Shown here: piece by piece, positions 34,335 through 42,609 of the stretch | How positions within the stretch are numbered: the stretch's first letter is position 1 | Layout of the letters: each line of letters starts with the position of its first letter | Assembly (NCBI GenBank): GCA_017472145.1 | Contig: JAFUQX010000011.1 | Span: 62,001-126,000 of the forward strand | Length of the DNA: 64,000 nt | Source: Ruminococcus sp. | GTDB taxonomy: Bacteria; Bacillota; Clostridia; Oscillospirales; Ruminococcaceae | Direction of reading: 5' to 3' | Position numbers and translations under genes: made by a program | The notes under the pieces: model-generated | What the model saw: the letters and a program-made list of their open reading frames with translations, nothing else | Databases searched by the model: none | Told to the model about the DNA's origin: nothing

Positions 34335-35102
34335 ATGAATAAGGCACTGAGAAAGGCTATTATTGCCGGCAACTGGAAGATGAACAAGAACCGTAAGGAG
34401 GCTGCTGAGCTGATCGAGGCTCTGAAGCCCATTGCTGCGGACAAGACCTGCGGCGTGGTTATCTGCGTACCGTTTACAAACCTGGAGACGGCTCTGCGTC
34501 TGACAGAGGGCACAAATATCGAGGTGGGCGCTGAGAACGTACACTTTGAAAAGAGCGGCGCATATACAGGTGAGATCTCTGCGGATATGCTGACAGAGAT
34601 GGGCGTGAAGTATGTTATCATCGGTCACTCCGAGAGAAGACAGTACTTTGGTGAAACCGATGAGACCGTTTGCAAGAGAACCATGGCTGCTCTGGAAGCT
34701 GGAATGACAGTGATTCTGTGCGTTGGCGAAACACTGGAGGAAAGAGAGCTGGGCATTACAGAGGAAATCGTTGCCAAGCAGGTAAAGGTTGCTCTGAGCC
34801 AGGCTTGCGAGAAGTGCGTGAAGAACGTAGTGATTGCATACGAGCCGGTATGGGCCATCGGTACGGGCAAGACTGCTACTGCTGAGCAGGCAGAGGAGGT
34901 TTGCGCATTCATCCGTAAGACGGTTGCTGGTATGTTCGGTCAGGCTGCTGCGGACGGTATGACCATCCAGTACGGCGGTTCTATGAACGAGAAGAACTGT
35001 GCAGAGCTGTTGGCCAAGGAGAACATCGACGGCGGTCTGATCGGCGGCGCTTCTCTGGTAGCTGAGAAGTTCGGCGTTCTGCTGGAAGAGGCTTCCAAGT
35101 AA
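34335..35102 (+). CDS. tpiA: Triosephosphate isomerase
   Basis: A 255-residue TIM barrel that interconverts dihydroxyacetone phosphate and glyceraldehyde 3-phosphate. It has AGNWKMNK at the start, the catalytic His in IIGHSERR near residue 97, the catalytic Glu in AYEPVWAIGTGKTA near residue 170, and the phosphate-binding QYGGSMN and GGLIGGASL segments. It is followed by a hairpin and then gpmI. Confidence 0.97.
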   Translation: MNKALRKAIIAGNWKMNKNRKEAAELIEALKPIAADKTCGVVICVPFTNLETALRLTEGTNIEVGAENVHFEKSGAYTGEISADMLTEMGVKYVIIGHSERRQYFGETDETVCKRTMAALEAGMTVILCVGETLEERELGITEEIVAKQVKVALSQACEKCVKNVVIAYEPVWAIGTGKTATAEQAEEVCAFIRKTVAGMFGQAAADGMTIQYGGSMNEKNCAELLAKENIDGGLIGGASLVAEKFGVLLEEASK

Positions 35103-35130
35103 GTTTTTCTGAATGTTGAAATAATGCATA

Positions 35131-35158
35131 AGCGGGCGGTGAAAAACCGCCCGTTTCT
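35131..35158 (+). terminator. Hairpin between tpiA and gpmI (partial terminator)
   Basis: CGGGCGGT pairs with ACCGCCCG over a five-base loop, followed by only three T residues, so readthrough into gpmI is likely. Confidence 0.6.
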
Positions 35159-35179
35159 GAAGGAAAGGGTAGATAGAAA

Positions 35180-36694
35180 ATGAGCAAAAAGCCTGTTGCA
35201 CTCATTATTATGGATGGCTTCGGTTACAATCCGGAGGATTACGGCAATGCAATTCGTGCAGCCAAGAAGCCGAATCTGGACAAGTATTTTGAAGGCCCGA
35301 ACACACTGATCGGCGCTTCCGGACTGGATGTAGGTCTGCCGGACGGTCAGATGGGTAACTCCGAGGTTGGCCACACCAATATCGGTGCAGGCCGTATCGT
35401 ATATCAGATGCTGGTAAAGATCACAAAGGACATCAAGGACGGCGTATTCTTCCAGAATCCGGCTCTGATGGCTGCAATCGAAAACTGTAAGGCAAAGGGC
35501 AGTGCGCTGCACCTGATGGGCCTGCTGTCTCCGGGCGGCGTGCACAGCCACATGGAGCACCTGTACGGACTGCTGGAAATGGCAAAGCAGAATGGTATTG
35601 AAAAGGTTTATGTTCACGCATTCCTGGATGGCCGTGACGTACCTCCGTCCTCTGCGGCCGGATTTATGAAGGAAGCATGCGCAAAGCTTGAAGAAATCGG
35701 CGTAGGTAAGGTTGCAACCATCTCCGGCCGTTACTATGCAATGGACAGAGACAATGCATGGGATCGTGTGGAAAAGGCCTATGCGGCTCTCGTATACGGC
35801 GAAGGCGTAACCGGCTGCTGTCCGGTAAAGGCGATTGAGGATTCCTATGCAAATGGCGTAACAGACGAATTCATGCTGCCGACAGTCGTTGATGCTGAGG
35901 GCCGGATCGCAGAGGGCGACAGCGTGGTATTCTTCAACTTCCGTCCGGATCGTGCAAGACAGCTGACACGCTGCTTCGTTGATCCGGAGTTCAGCGGATT
36001 TGAGCGCAGAAACGGCTATTTCCCGGTACATTTTGTATGCATGGCGCAGTATGATGCTGCAATGCCGAATGTATCTGTAGCATATCCGCCGGAGGAACTG
36101 ACTATGACGCTGGGCGAATATCTGAGCAAGAGCGGCAAGACACAGCTTCGTATTGCAGAGACACAGAAGTATGCACATGTGACCTTCTTCTTCAACGGCG
36201 GTGAGGAGACCACCTTTGAGGGCGAGGACAGAATCCTGATCCAGAGCCCGGATGTTCCTACCTTTGACCTGAAGCCGGAGATGAGCGCATATGAAGTAAC
36301 CGATGCTGTAGTCAAGGCGATCGAGAGTGACAAGTATGACGTTATTATTCTCAACTATGCAAACTGCGACATGGTTGGTCACACCGGTATTTTTGATGCA
36401 GCAAAGGCCGCAGTTGAGGCAGTTGATACCTGCGTAGGCCGGATGGTAGATGCAATTCTGGCCAAGGGCGGCGTGGCCCTGATTACTGCTGACCACGGTA
36501 ATGCAGATAAGATGTATGAGCCGGATGGTGCAGCCTTCACTGCTCACACCACCAATCCGGTACCGTTTGTAGTGGTAGGCGAGGACTGCGAGCTGCGGGA
36601 CGGCGGCGTACTGGCTGACATTGCGCCCACTATGCTCCAGCTGCTGGGTCTGCCGCAGCCGGAGGAAATGACAGGTAAGAGTTTGATTCAATAA
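35180..36694 (+). CDS. gpmI: 2,3-bisphosphoglycerate-independent phosphoglycerate mutase
   Basis: A 504-residue metalloenzyme that converts 3- to 2-phosphoglycerate. The N-terminal metal-binding site is ALIIMDGFGYN. The phosphoserine nucleophile lies in DGQMGNSEVGH near residue 62. HAFLDGRDVPP, NFRPDRARQL, NYANCDMVGHTG and ITADHGNAD follow. The length is typical. It closes the pgk-tpiA-gpmI run; a terminator follows. Confidence 0.97.
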   Translation: MSKKPVALIIMDGFGYNPEDYGNAIRAAKKPNLDKYFEGPNTLIGASGLDVGLPDGQMGNSEVGHTNIGAGRIVYQMLVKITKDIKDGVFFQNPALMAAIENCKAKGSALHLMGLLSPGGVHSHMEHLYGLLEMAKQNGIEKVYVHAFLDGRDVPPSSAAGFMKEACAKLEEIGVGKVATISGRYYAMDRDNAWDRVEKAYAALVYGEGVTGCCPVKAIEDSYANGVTDEFMLPTVVDAEGRIAEGDSVVFFNFRPDRARQLTRCFVDPEFSGFERRNGYFPVHFVCMAQYDAAMPNVSVAYPPEELTMTLGEYLSKSGKTQLRIAETQKYAHVTFFFNGGEETTFEGEDRILIQSPDVPTFDLKPEMSAYEVTDAVVKAIESDKYDVIILNYANCDMVGHTGIFDAAKAAVEAVDTCVGRMVDAILAKGGVALITADHGNADKMYEPDGAAFTAHTTNPVPFVVVGEDCELRDGGVLADIAPTMLQLLGLPQPEEMTGKSLIQ

Positions 36695-36713
36695 GAAAAT
36701 TGATGATAAAAGC

Positions 36714-36744
36714 AAAAGGCTGATGTATTGCGCATCAGCCTTTC
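36714..36744 (+). terminator. Terminator after gpmI
   Basis: AAAGGCTGATG (36715-36725) pairs with CATCAGCCTTT (36733-36743). Confidence 0.8.
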
Positions 36745-36747
36745 AGC

Positions 36748-36940
36748 TTGTCGAAAAACCTCTGAAGCCTCCCCTTAGTAAGGGGAGGTGGCACGCCGAA
36801 GGCGTGACGGAGGGGATTGCAAAGCGTGAAAAAAGTTTGAGTTTACGCACTTTTTTCAATCCCCTCAGTTGTCACTTCGTGCCGACAGGCTCCCCTTACT
36901 AAGGGGGAGCCTTGTGCGGAAAATCTGACTTTTTCGACAG
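36748..36940 (+). mobile_element. MITE-like element, copy B (193 bp)
   Basis: Near-identical in both ends to the element at 25302-25495: terminal inverted repeats TTGTCGAAAAA (36748-36758) and its near-complement at 36930-36940, the CTCCCCTTAGTAAGGGGAG palindrome, and the right-hand variant palindrome. The central 40 bases differ between copies. It starts four bases after the gpmI terminator stem. No ORF. Confidence 0.82.
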
Positions 36941-36946
36941 ACTGAG

Positions 36947-37049
36947 TTGATTGCATGATGTGCAATCAACTACAATTTACCCCAATAGCTGAAGAGAACC
37001 ATCATTTTGTATCCAGCCCAGGGAGCACCGCTTCCCGGGCTTTCTTTTT
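36947..37049 (+). ncRNA. Possible short transcript with promoter and terminator
   Basis: TTGATT (36947-36952) and TACAAT (36971-36976) with an 18-base spacer could start a roughly 65-base RNA that ends at a good terminator: AGCCC-GGGA pairs with TCCCGGGCT (37015-37041), then TTCTTTTT. The putative promoter overlaps a perfect 11-bp inverted repeat (36945-36969). No ORF is seen. The terminator may instead be a second stop for gpmI. Confidence 0.3.
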
Positions 37050-37142
37050 GCGAGGAATTTTTCAACATTTCGACAACTATGATGTTGAAAGCAAACAAAA
37101 GTGCGCCCTGCTGCATATAATAAAGCAGGAGGTGCATGACAT

Positions 37143-37532
37143 ATGGTAGATGGTCTTGTGATCGCTGGGATTGTGATTCTCTGTGTAATGGCTGCGGCCG
37201 AGCTTGTATATATATTCTTCATACCTGCAAAGGAAGGAGAGGAGACAGAGCCAAAAGTCTTTACCGTACTTCTGTACCGGCAGGATGATGAGAATTTTGC
37301 AGGCTATCTGCGTGAATTTCTGTCCCGAGCCCGGTGGATGGACGGGGAATCTCTTTCCAGAATTTATGTGGTACATGAAAATATTCCGGAGGAGCAGTCG
37401 GAGAGCGTGCGCCGGATCTGTGAAAGAGAACAGGGTCTTGTATACTGCAGACCGGCCACCTTTGCGGAACGCCTTTTTCCAGAGAAAAACTCTGCGGAAA
37501 AGGATTGCAATTTGACGGAAAAGAGAGTATAA
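37143..37532 (+). CDS. Hypothetical membrane-anchored protein, 129 residues
   Basis: A single N-terminal transmembrane helix (residues 4-28) is followed by an alpha/beta soluble part (VFTVLLYRQDDENFAGYLREFL, LSRIYVVHENIPEEQSESVRRIC), which faces the cytoplasm or outside. I do not recognise the family. The ATG has AGGAGG ten bases upstream. It lies 77 bases ahead of recD2. A 9-bp inverted repeat at 37068-37092 just upstream could be an operator. Confidence 0.7.
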   Translation: MVDGLVIAGIVILCVMAAAELVYIFFIPAKEGEETEPKVFTVLLYRQDDENFAGYLREFLSRARWMDGESLSRIYVVHENIPEEQSESVRRICEREQGLVYCRPATFAERLFPEKNSAEKDCNLTEKRV

Positions 37533-37609
37533 TGATAAATAGGCGGTGCTGCTGATCATGCGGCGGCACTGCTTTTGTTATTGAGTAAATGCGCAAAGGA
37601 GGTGCGGAT

Positions 37610-39850
37610 GTGGAGGATCAGACCCTGCATATGGAGGGAACAGTGGAAAATGTCCTGTTCCGCAACGAGCAGAACGGCTATATGGTGCTCGACCTGAACG
37701 CCGGCGGTGAGCTGGTTACGGTCGTAGGCGAAATCGGTGATGTAGACGAGGGTGAACAGCTGATCCTGGAAGGGAAGTATGGAACACATCCTCGCTTCGG
37801 TACACAATTTCATGCGCATTATTGTGAGCGGAAGCTTCCGGCAGACGCTCTGAATATCCAGCGGTATCTGGCTTCCGGTGTGATCAAGGGCATCGGGCCT
37901 TCGCTGGCGAGAAAAATCGTGGATGTATTCGGCGCAAGAACCCTGGAGGTCATGGAAAAGGAGCCTACCCGGCTTCTGGAGATCCGGGGCATTTCTCCGA
38001 AAAAATGTGAAAGCATCGCTCAGGAGGTCAAGGAAATTTTTGCTCTGAGAGGTATTATGACCTTCCTCTCCCAGTATGGCATCCGTTCCAAATATGCCAT
38101 GCGTGTCTATCAGAAATTCGGCAGCGGCGCACGGGAAATGATCTGCGCCAACCCTTACCTTCTGTGCGGAAACGGCATCGATCTGGAGTTTCACCGTGCG
38201 GAAAAGCTGGCCCATGACCTGCATATCGCTTCTACCTCACCCTATCGTGTGGCAGCCGGGATCGCCTTTATTCTCCAGCATAACACCCACAATGGCTACA
38301 CCTGCCTGCCGCTGGACCGCTTGCAGCCGAAGGTATGTGAGTATCTCAACGTATCAGAGAAGATTTTTTACGAGATCTACCAGCAGGAGCTGCGTGAGAA
38401 GAATATCTATGAATATGTCAAGGGCGAACGTGAGTTCGTCTACCTGCCGGACTATTACCATGCGGAGACCTATATTGCAGACCGTATGCGTGTCCTCCGG
38501 GATTTCAGCACGCGGGACGAGCTTTCCCAGTATGAAAAAATGATCGACGAGGAACAGCTCCGACATCGTATCCAGTATGAATCTCTCCAGAGGGAAGCCA
38601 TTGCAACGGCCCTCTCCCGGAGCATTATGATCATGACAGGCGGACCGGGTACAGGTAAGACGACCACTCTGAATGCCATTATCTCTCTGTACGAAAAGCA
38701 GGGCTGCCGTGTGATGATCGCCGCCCCGACAGGACGTGCGGCTCAGCGTATCTCCGACCTGACAGGCTATGAGGCCAAGACCATCCACCGCCTGCTGGAG
38801 GTGGAGTTCGACGGCGGCGGTCTGCCCCGATTCAAGCATAATGAGAGCAATCCGCTGATTTGTGATGTTATGGTGGTGGACGAGATGTCCATGGTAGATG
38901 TGCTGCTTTTTGAAGGCCTGATGCGTGCCCTGAGACTGGGCTGCAAGGTGATCCTGGTAGGAGACAGCGACCAGCTCCCCTCTGTAGGGCCGGGCAATCT
39001 GCTGAAGGATCTCATCGAGAGCAGGCTCATCCCCGTGATCGAGCTGAAGCAGATTTTCCGGCAGGCTCAGGAGAGCTGCATTATTACCAATGCCCACAGG
39101 ATCATTCATGGGGAATACCCCGATCTTACGCAGAAAAACGGAGATTTCTTCTTTTTCCAGCGGCTGAAGCCGGAACAGGTGACAGAGCTGGTTTTGCAGC
39201 TGACAAGAGACAGGCTTCCCAAGGCCTATGGCTATTCGCCGGTGGAGGACATTCAGATCATCACCCCGCCCCGGAAGGGCGTATTGGGTGTAGTGGAGCT
39301 GAACAAACAGCTTCAGCAGGCACTGAATCCTCCTGGACGAGGTTTGCAGGAGGTCAAGTCTATGGTCTATACCTTCCGTGAGGGTGATAAGGTCATGCAG
39401 ATGAAGAATAATTACGATATCGTCTGGCATAAGGATGGGGAGGAGGGCTCAGGTATTTTCAATGGAGATATCGGGAAAATCCTCAGCATCAACCGGCACA
39501 GCGGAGAGGCCGTGGTGAATTTTGACGGACGGCGTGTGACCTACCCCTTTGATATGCTGGAGCAGCTGGAGCTGGCCTATGCCATTACCGTGCACAAGAG
39601 TCAGGGCAGTGAGTTTGAGGCGGTGATTCTGCCGCTGCTGGGCGGCTTTGATAAGCTCTATTATCGGAATCTTCTGTATACAGCCGTAACACGAGCCAAG
39701 AAAATGCTGATCGTAATCGGCTCTCAGAAGAAGGTGCAGGAGATGGTGGATAACAACCGCCGCACCAATCGATATACGTGTCTGAGACATATGCTGATAA
39801 AGGATGAGGAAGATGAATCGGTTTCACAGCAGCATTCGCTTTTGTCTTGA
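37610..39850 (+). CDS. recD2: RecD2-type ATP-dependent 5'-3' DNA helicase
   Basis: A 746-residue superfamily 1B helicase of the kind found without RecBC. The N-terminal OB-like domain (GTVENVLFRNEQNGY) and a helix-hairpin-helix region (GVIKGIGPSLARKIV, LLEIRGISPKK) precede the motor. The motor has Walker A GGPGTGKTTT near residue 345, VVDEMSMVD, GDSDQLPSVGPGN, and the late motif AYAITVHKSQGSEFE. The GTG at 37610 is chosen because AAGGAGG lies seven bases upstream. It overlaps comF by 38 bases. Confidence 0.95.
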   Translation: MEDQTLHMEGTVENVLFRNEQNGYMVLDLNAGGELVTVVGEIGDVDEGEQLILEGKYGTHPRFGTQFHAHYCERKLPADALNIQRYLASGVIKGIGPSLARKIVDVFGARTLEVMEKEPTRLLEIRGISPKKCESIAQEVKEIFALRGIMTFLSQYGIRSKYAMRVYQKFGSGAREMICANPYLLCGNGIDLEFHRAEKLAHDLHIASTSPYRVAAGIAFILQHNTHNGYTCLPLDRLQPKVCEYLNVSEKIFYEIYQQELREKNIYEYVKGEREFVYLPDYYHAETYIADRMRVLRDFSTRDELSQYEKMIDEEQLRHRIQYESLQREAIATALSRSIMIMTGGPGTGKTTTLNAIISLYEKQGCRVMIAAPTGRAAQRISDLTGYEAKTIHRLLEVEFDGGGLPRFKHNESNPLICDVMVVDEMSMVDVLLFEGLMRALRLGCKVILVGDSDQLPSVGPGNLLKDLIESRLIPVIELKQIFRQAQESCIITNAHRIIHGEYPDLTQKNGDFFFFQRLKPEQVTELVLQLTRDRLPKAYGYSPVEDIQIITPPRKGVLGVVELNKQLQQALNPPGRGLQEVKSMVYTFREGDKVMQMKNNYDIVWHKDGEEGSGIFNGDIGKILSINRHSGEAVVNFDGRRVTYPFDMLEQLELAYAITVHKSQGSEFEAVILPLLGGFDKLYYRNLLYTAVTRAKKMLIVIGSQKKVQEMVDNNRRTNRYTCLRHMLIKDEEDESVSQQHSLLS

Positions 39851-40523
39851 CCTGATTTATCCCAACCGCTGTCCCTGCTGCGAAGAATTTCTTCCATGGA
39901 ATGAATATTTGTGCAGGAAATGCAGGGAGAAGGTTTTCTTCTGTCCGGATGAGGTGCTCTGCCGGAGGTGCGGTAAGATCAAGTCGGAGTGCATGTGCGC
40001 CGTTCCTCTGGAATATGATGAGGCCGCTGCTGTTTCCTACTATGATAACGGAGCGAGAAATGGGCTTTTATTGCTGAAGGATGCATCCAATCGGAATTTT
40101 GGCTGGTATGCTGGTGTGAGATTGGGAGAGTGGATTCTCAGGCAGCCGGATTGGATGAAGGCGGACGGTCTTGTTCCCGTACCCATGAGCACAGGAAAGA
40201 AGCTGCTGCGTGGATACAATCAGGCCGAGGTGATCGCAAAGGGCATATCGTCTGTAACAAAAATTCCTGTGCGGAAGGATTGCCTGATCAAAAAGCACGG
40301 TTCCCGGGAGCAGCATACCCTGGGACTCCGGGAGCGTGCGATGAATGTGGAAAAGTTTCAGCCGGCCGGACGGGATCTGGAAGGACTCCGGCTGATTTTA
40401 TGTGATGATATATTGACGACCGGAGCAACAATGAGCCGGTGTGCAGAGATATTAAAGGCGTGCGGTGCGGAAATGGTTTATGCAGCCGCAGCGGCAACTG
40501 TATATAGAAAGAAAGAGGGATAG
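39813..40523 (+). CDS. comF: ComF-family phosphoribosyltransferase-like protein
   Basis: A 236-residue protein with an N-terminal zinc-finger region (CPCC, CRKC, CRRCGKIKSECMC) and a C-terminal phosphoribosyltransferase fold ending in LILCDDILTTGATM, the PRPP-binding loop. ComF is needed for DNA uptake in competent Firmicutes, probably in handling of single-stranded DNA. ATG at 39813 is preferred because AAAGGA lies eight bases upstream; an ATG at 39804 lies within that site. It overlaps recD2. Confidence 0.9.
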   Translation: MNRFHSSIRFCLDLIYPNRCPCCEEFLPWNEYLCRKCREKVFFCPDEVLCRRCGKIKSECMCAVPLEYDEAAAVSYYDNGARNGLLLLKDASNRNFGWYAGVRLGEWILRQPDWMKADGLVPVPMSTGKKLLRGYNQAEVIAKGISSVTKIPVRKDCLIKKHGSREQHTLGLRERAMNVEKFQPAGRDLEGLRLILCDDILTTGATMSRCAEILKACGAEMVYAAAAATVYRKKEG

Positions 40524-40525
40524 CT

Positions 40526-41545
40526 ATGGCAAATATCGATATCGGAATTGACCTGGGTACGGCCAATACGGTAATTACCCTGGGACGGAAGGGCGTTGTG
40601 CTCAGCGAACCGTCCGCCGTGGCCTATGATACACGGACGCTGGAAATCCTTGCTGTGGGCAGCGAGGCCTATGACATGATCGGAAAGACGCCGGAATACA
40701 TAAAGGTCGTGCGTCCGCTGTGCAACGGCGTGATCTCCGATGACCGTATGACCCAGTTTATGATTCGTGAGCTGATCGAGCGGGTGACAGGACGAAATCT
40801 CATCAAGCCCCGCATTATCATCTGTGTGCCGTCCTTTATTACAGATGTGGAAAAGCGAGCCGTGGTGGAAGCGGCCATGAGTGCAGGTTCAAGAAAGGCC
40901 TATCTCATTGATGAGCCGATTGCAGCGCTGATCGGAGCAGGCGTGAATATCAGCCTGGCCACAGGCAATATGATCGTAGACATCGGCGGCGGTACAACAG
41001 ATGTAGCAATCGTTTCTATGAATGGCGTGGTGACCTCTCATTCCATCAAGTCGGCTGGCAATACCATCGACCAGGCGATCATCCGCTATTTGCAGACGAA
41101 GTATAAGCTGCTGGTGGGTGAGCGCACAGCGGAGAGGATCAAGTTTGAGCTGACGAATCTCTATGATCCCCGTGACAATGCAACGATGTTTGCCAAGGGC
41201 CGGAACCTGGTGAGCGGCATGCCGGAGCAGGTGGAGATCAGTGAGCTGGATGTATTCGAGGCTGTGGAGGATGAGATCACACAGATCATCGAGGCCATCA
41301 AAAAGGTGCTGGAGGAGACTCCGCCGGAGCTGGTGGGCGATATTTATGAGAATGGAATTCTCCTGACCGGCGGCGGTGCGCTGCTGGGTGGTCTGAGCAA
41401 GCTGATCGAGCGCACCCTCAAGGTGAAGTGCGTTGTGGCGCAGGATACACTGAACTGCGTAGCCAAGGGCACGGCGATCGCCTTTAAGAAGGTGGATAAG
41501 CTGCTGGACGGCTTTGAGCATATTGGTGTGTATCAGTATCAGTGA
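40526..41545 (+). CDS. mreB: Rod-shape-determining protein MreB/Mbl
   Basis: A 339-residue bacterial actin. It shows the phosphate-1 motif IGIDLGTANTVI, phosphate-2 MIVDIGGGTTDVA, and the adenosine motif NGILLTGGGALLGGL. It polymerises under the membrane and guides cell-wall synthesis. It starts two bases after comF stops. No mreC or mreD follows, so it may be an Mbl- or MreBH-type paralogue or a lone copy; TIR genes follow instead. Confidence 0.94.
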   Translation: MANIDIGIDLGTANTVITLGRKGVVLSEPSAVAYDTRTLEILAVGSEAYDMIGKTPEYIKVVRPLCNGVISDDRMTQFMIRELIERVTGRNLIKPRIIICVPSFITDVEKRAVVEAAMSAGSRKAYLIDEPIAALIGAGVNISLATGNMIVDIGGGTTDVAIVSMNGVVTSHSIKSAGNTIDQAIIRYLQTKYKLLVGERTAERIKFELTNLYDPRDNATMFAKGRNLVSGMPEQVEISELDVFEAVEDEITQIIEAIKKVLEETPPELVGDIYENGILLTGGGALLGGLSKLIERTLKVKCVVAQDTLNCVAKGTAIAFKKVDKLLDGFEHIGVYQYQ

Positions 41546-41577
41546 GATGCTGAAGAATCAGAGGAGCTTGATTGATT

Positions 41578-42606
41578 ATGAGAATGCCCGAATATGATGT
41601 TTTTATCAGTTATAGCAGCAAAAACAGGGCCATGACAGAGGAAATTGTCAGAAATCTTGAGCAGTCCGGGATTTCATGCTGGTATGCTCCAAGGAATATC
41701 AAGCCCGGCGAAGTATGGGAGCACTCCATTGTAACAGCAATACGGAGCAGCCGGATACTGCTCCTGATTTATACAGATGAGTCCAATGCCTCTGCTCAGG
41801 TTGAAAATGAGCTTGCAGTGGCAGTCAATGCAGGCAGCCTGATGGGAGCCTATCGTGAAAAGCTGATCGTTCCTTCTGAAGGTATGTCCAGCTATTTTAA
41901 TCGCATGGAATGGATCAACGCAAGAGTCGAAAATGTCCATGAGCGTATGCGCATTCTGACAGAGGGCGTGCTTGCGCTTCTGGCCAAGAGCAACAGCACT
42001 CCGTATACAGAGGTGAATGAGCACACATATATGGAAAATCTGGCTGCGGCCAAGCGGTTTCATGAAAACCAGATCGAGGAGATACGGAAAAAAATCAGCA
42101 TAATTGAGAACCGGCTTGGGATTTCCGAGACGGAGGAGGTGCCCTTTGTTACCGCATTGGGTAAGGAGCTGGCCCGCTGCTCACTTCCGAATGATTCGCA
42201 GCTTTTTCTTCCGGGCCATCCTAAATTTCAGGGCTGCTTAAAAAATGCAGTCAGCAAATATGCCGCTGTCGGAGAAATTGAAACAGTCTATCTGCTGTAT
42301 TCTGAATTTATGAGCGGCGGTGCGAAGGGCTTTTTGATGACAGAATCCTTTTTTTACGGCAGCTTTACATGGGTGGTGGATAATCTGCACAGCCGCCATT
42401 TGCCAAAAAAGATACCGGTTTCCATGATCGAGTGTTTTTATCTGGATCGGGACGGCAGGATTTCCATGCGGTATACAGATGAATACAGGCAGCGGATCGA
42501 ACGGAGTATTGCCAATCCTGTTGAAAGCGGAAAGGCACTGTATGTAGATTTTCTGAATGGATTTTTAAAGGTATGGCAGTGGTATTATGGAAACGGGGAG
42601 GCGTAA
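41578..42606 (+). CDS. TIR-domain protein 1 with unrecognised C-terminal module
   Basis: A 342-residue protein. Residues 4-140 are a TIR domain: YDVFISYSSKNRAMTEEIV, GISCWYAPRNIKPGEVW, RILLLIYTDESNAS, and the acidic VENELA, where the usual TIR NADase glutamate would be residue 78. A helical linker (about residues 150-182) leads to a C-terminal module (about 190-342) with GFLMT, IPVSMIECF and a final helix LNGFLKVWQWY. Two further copies of this module occur in the next gene. The ATG at 41578 has GAGGAG 11 bases upstream. It lies 32 bases after mreB and three before the second TIR gene. The product could make or use NAD-derived signals, as in Thoeris-type defence, but no effector like ThsA is adjacent. 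Confidence 0.82.
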   Translation: MRMPEYDVFISYSSKNRAMTEEIVRNLEQSGISCWYAPRNIKPGEVWEHSIVTAIRSSRILLLIYTDESNASAQVENELAVAVNAGSLMGAYREKLIVPSEGMSSYFNRMEWINARVENVHERMRILTEGVLALLAKSNSTPYTEVNEHTYMENLAAAKRFHENQIEEIRKKISIIENRLGISETEEVPFVTALGKELARCSLPNDSQLFLPGHPKFQGCLKNAVSKYAAVGEIETVYLLYSEFMSGGAKGFLMTESFFYGSFTWVVDNLHSRHLPKKIPVSMIECFYLDRDGRISMRYTDEYRQRIERSIANPVESGKALYVDFLNGFLKVWQWYYGNGEA

Positions 42607-42609
42607 GAG

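Noticed and set aside
34940-36715. A 591-codon minus-strand open frame opposite gpmI
   Set aside because: It is antisense to tpiA and gpmI, both intact and highly biased in codon use.
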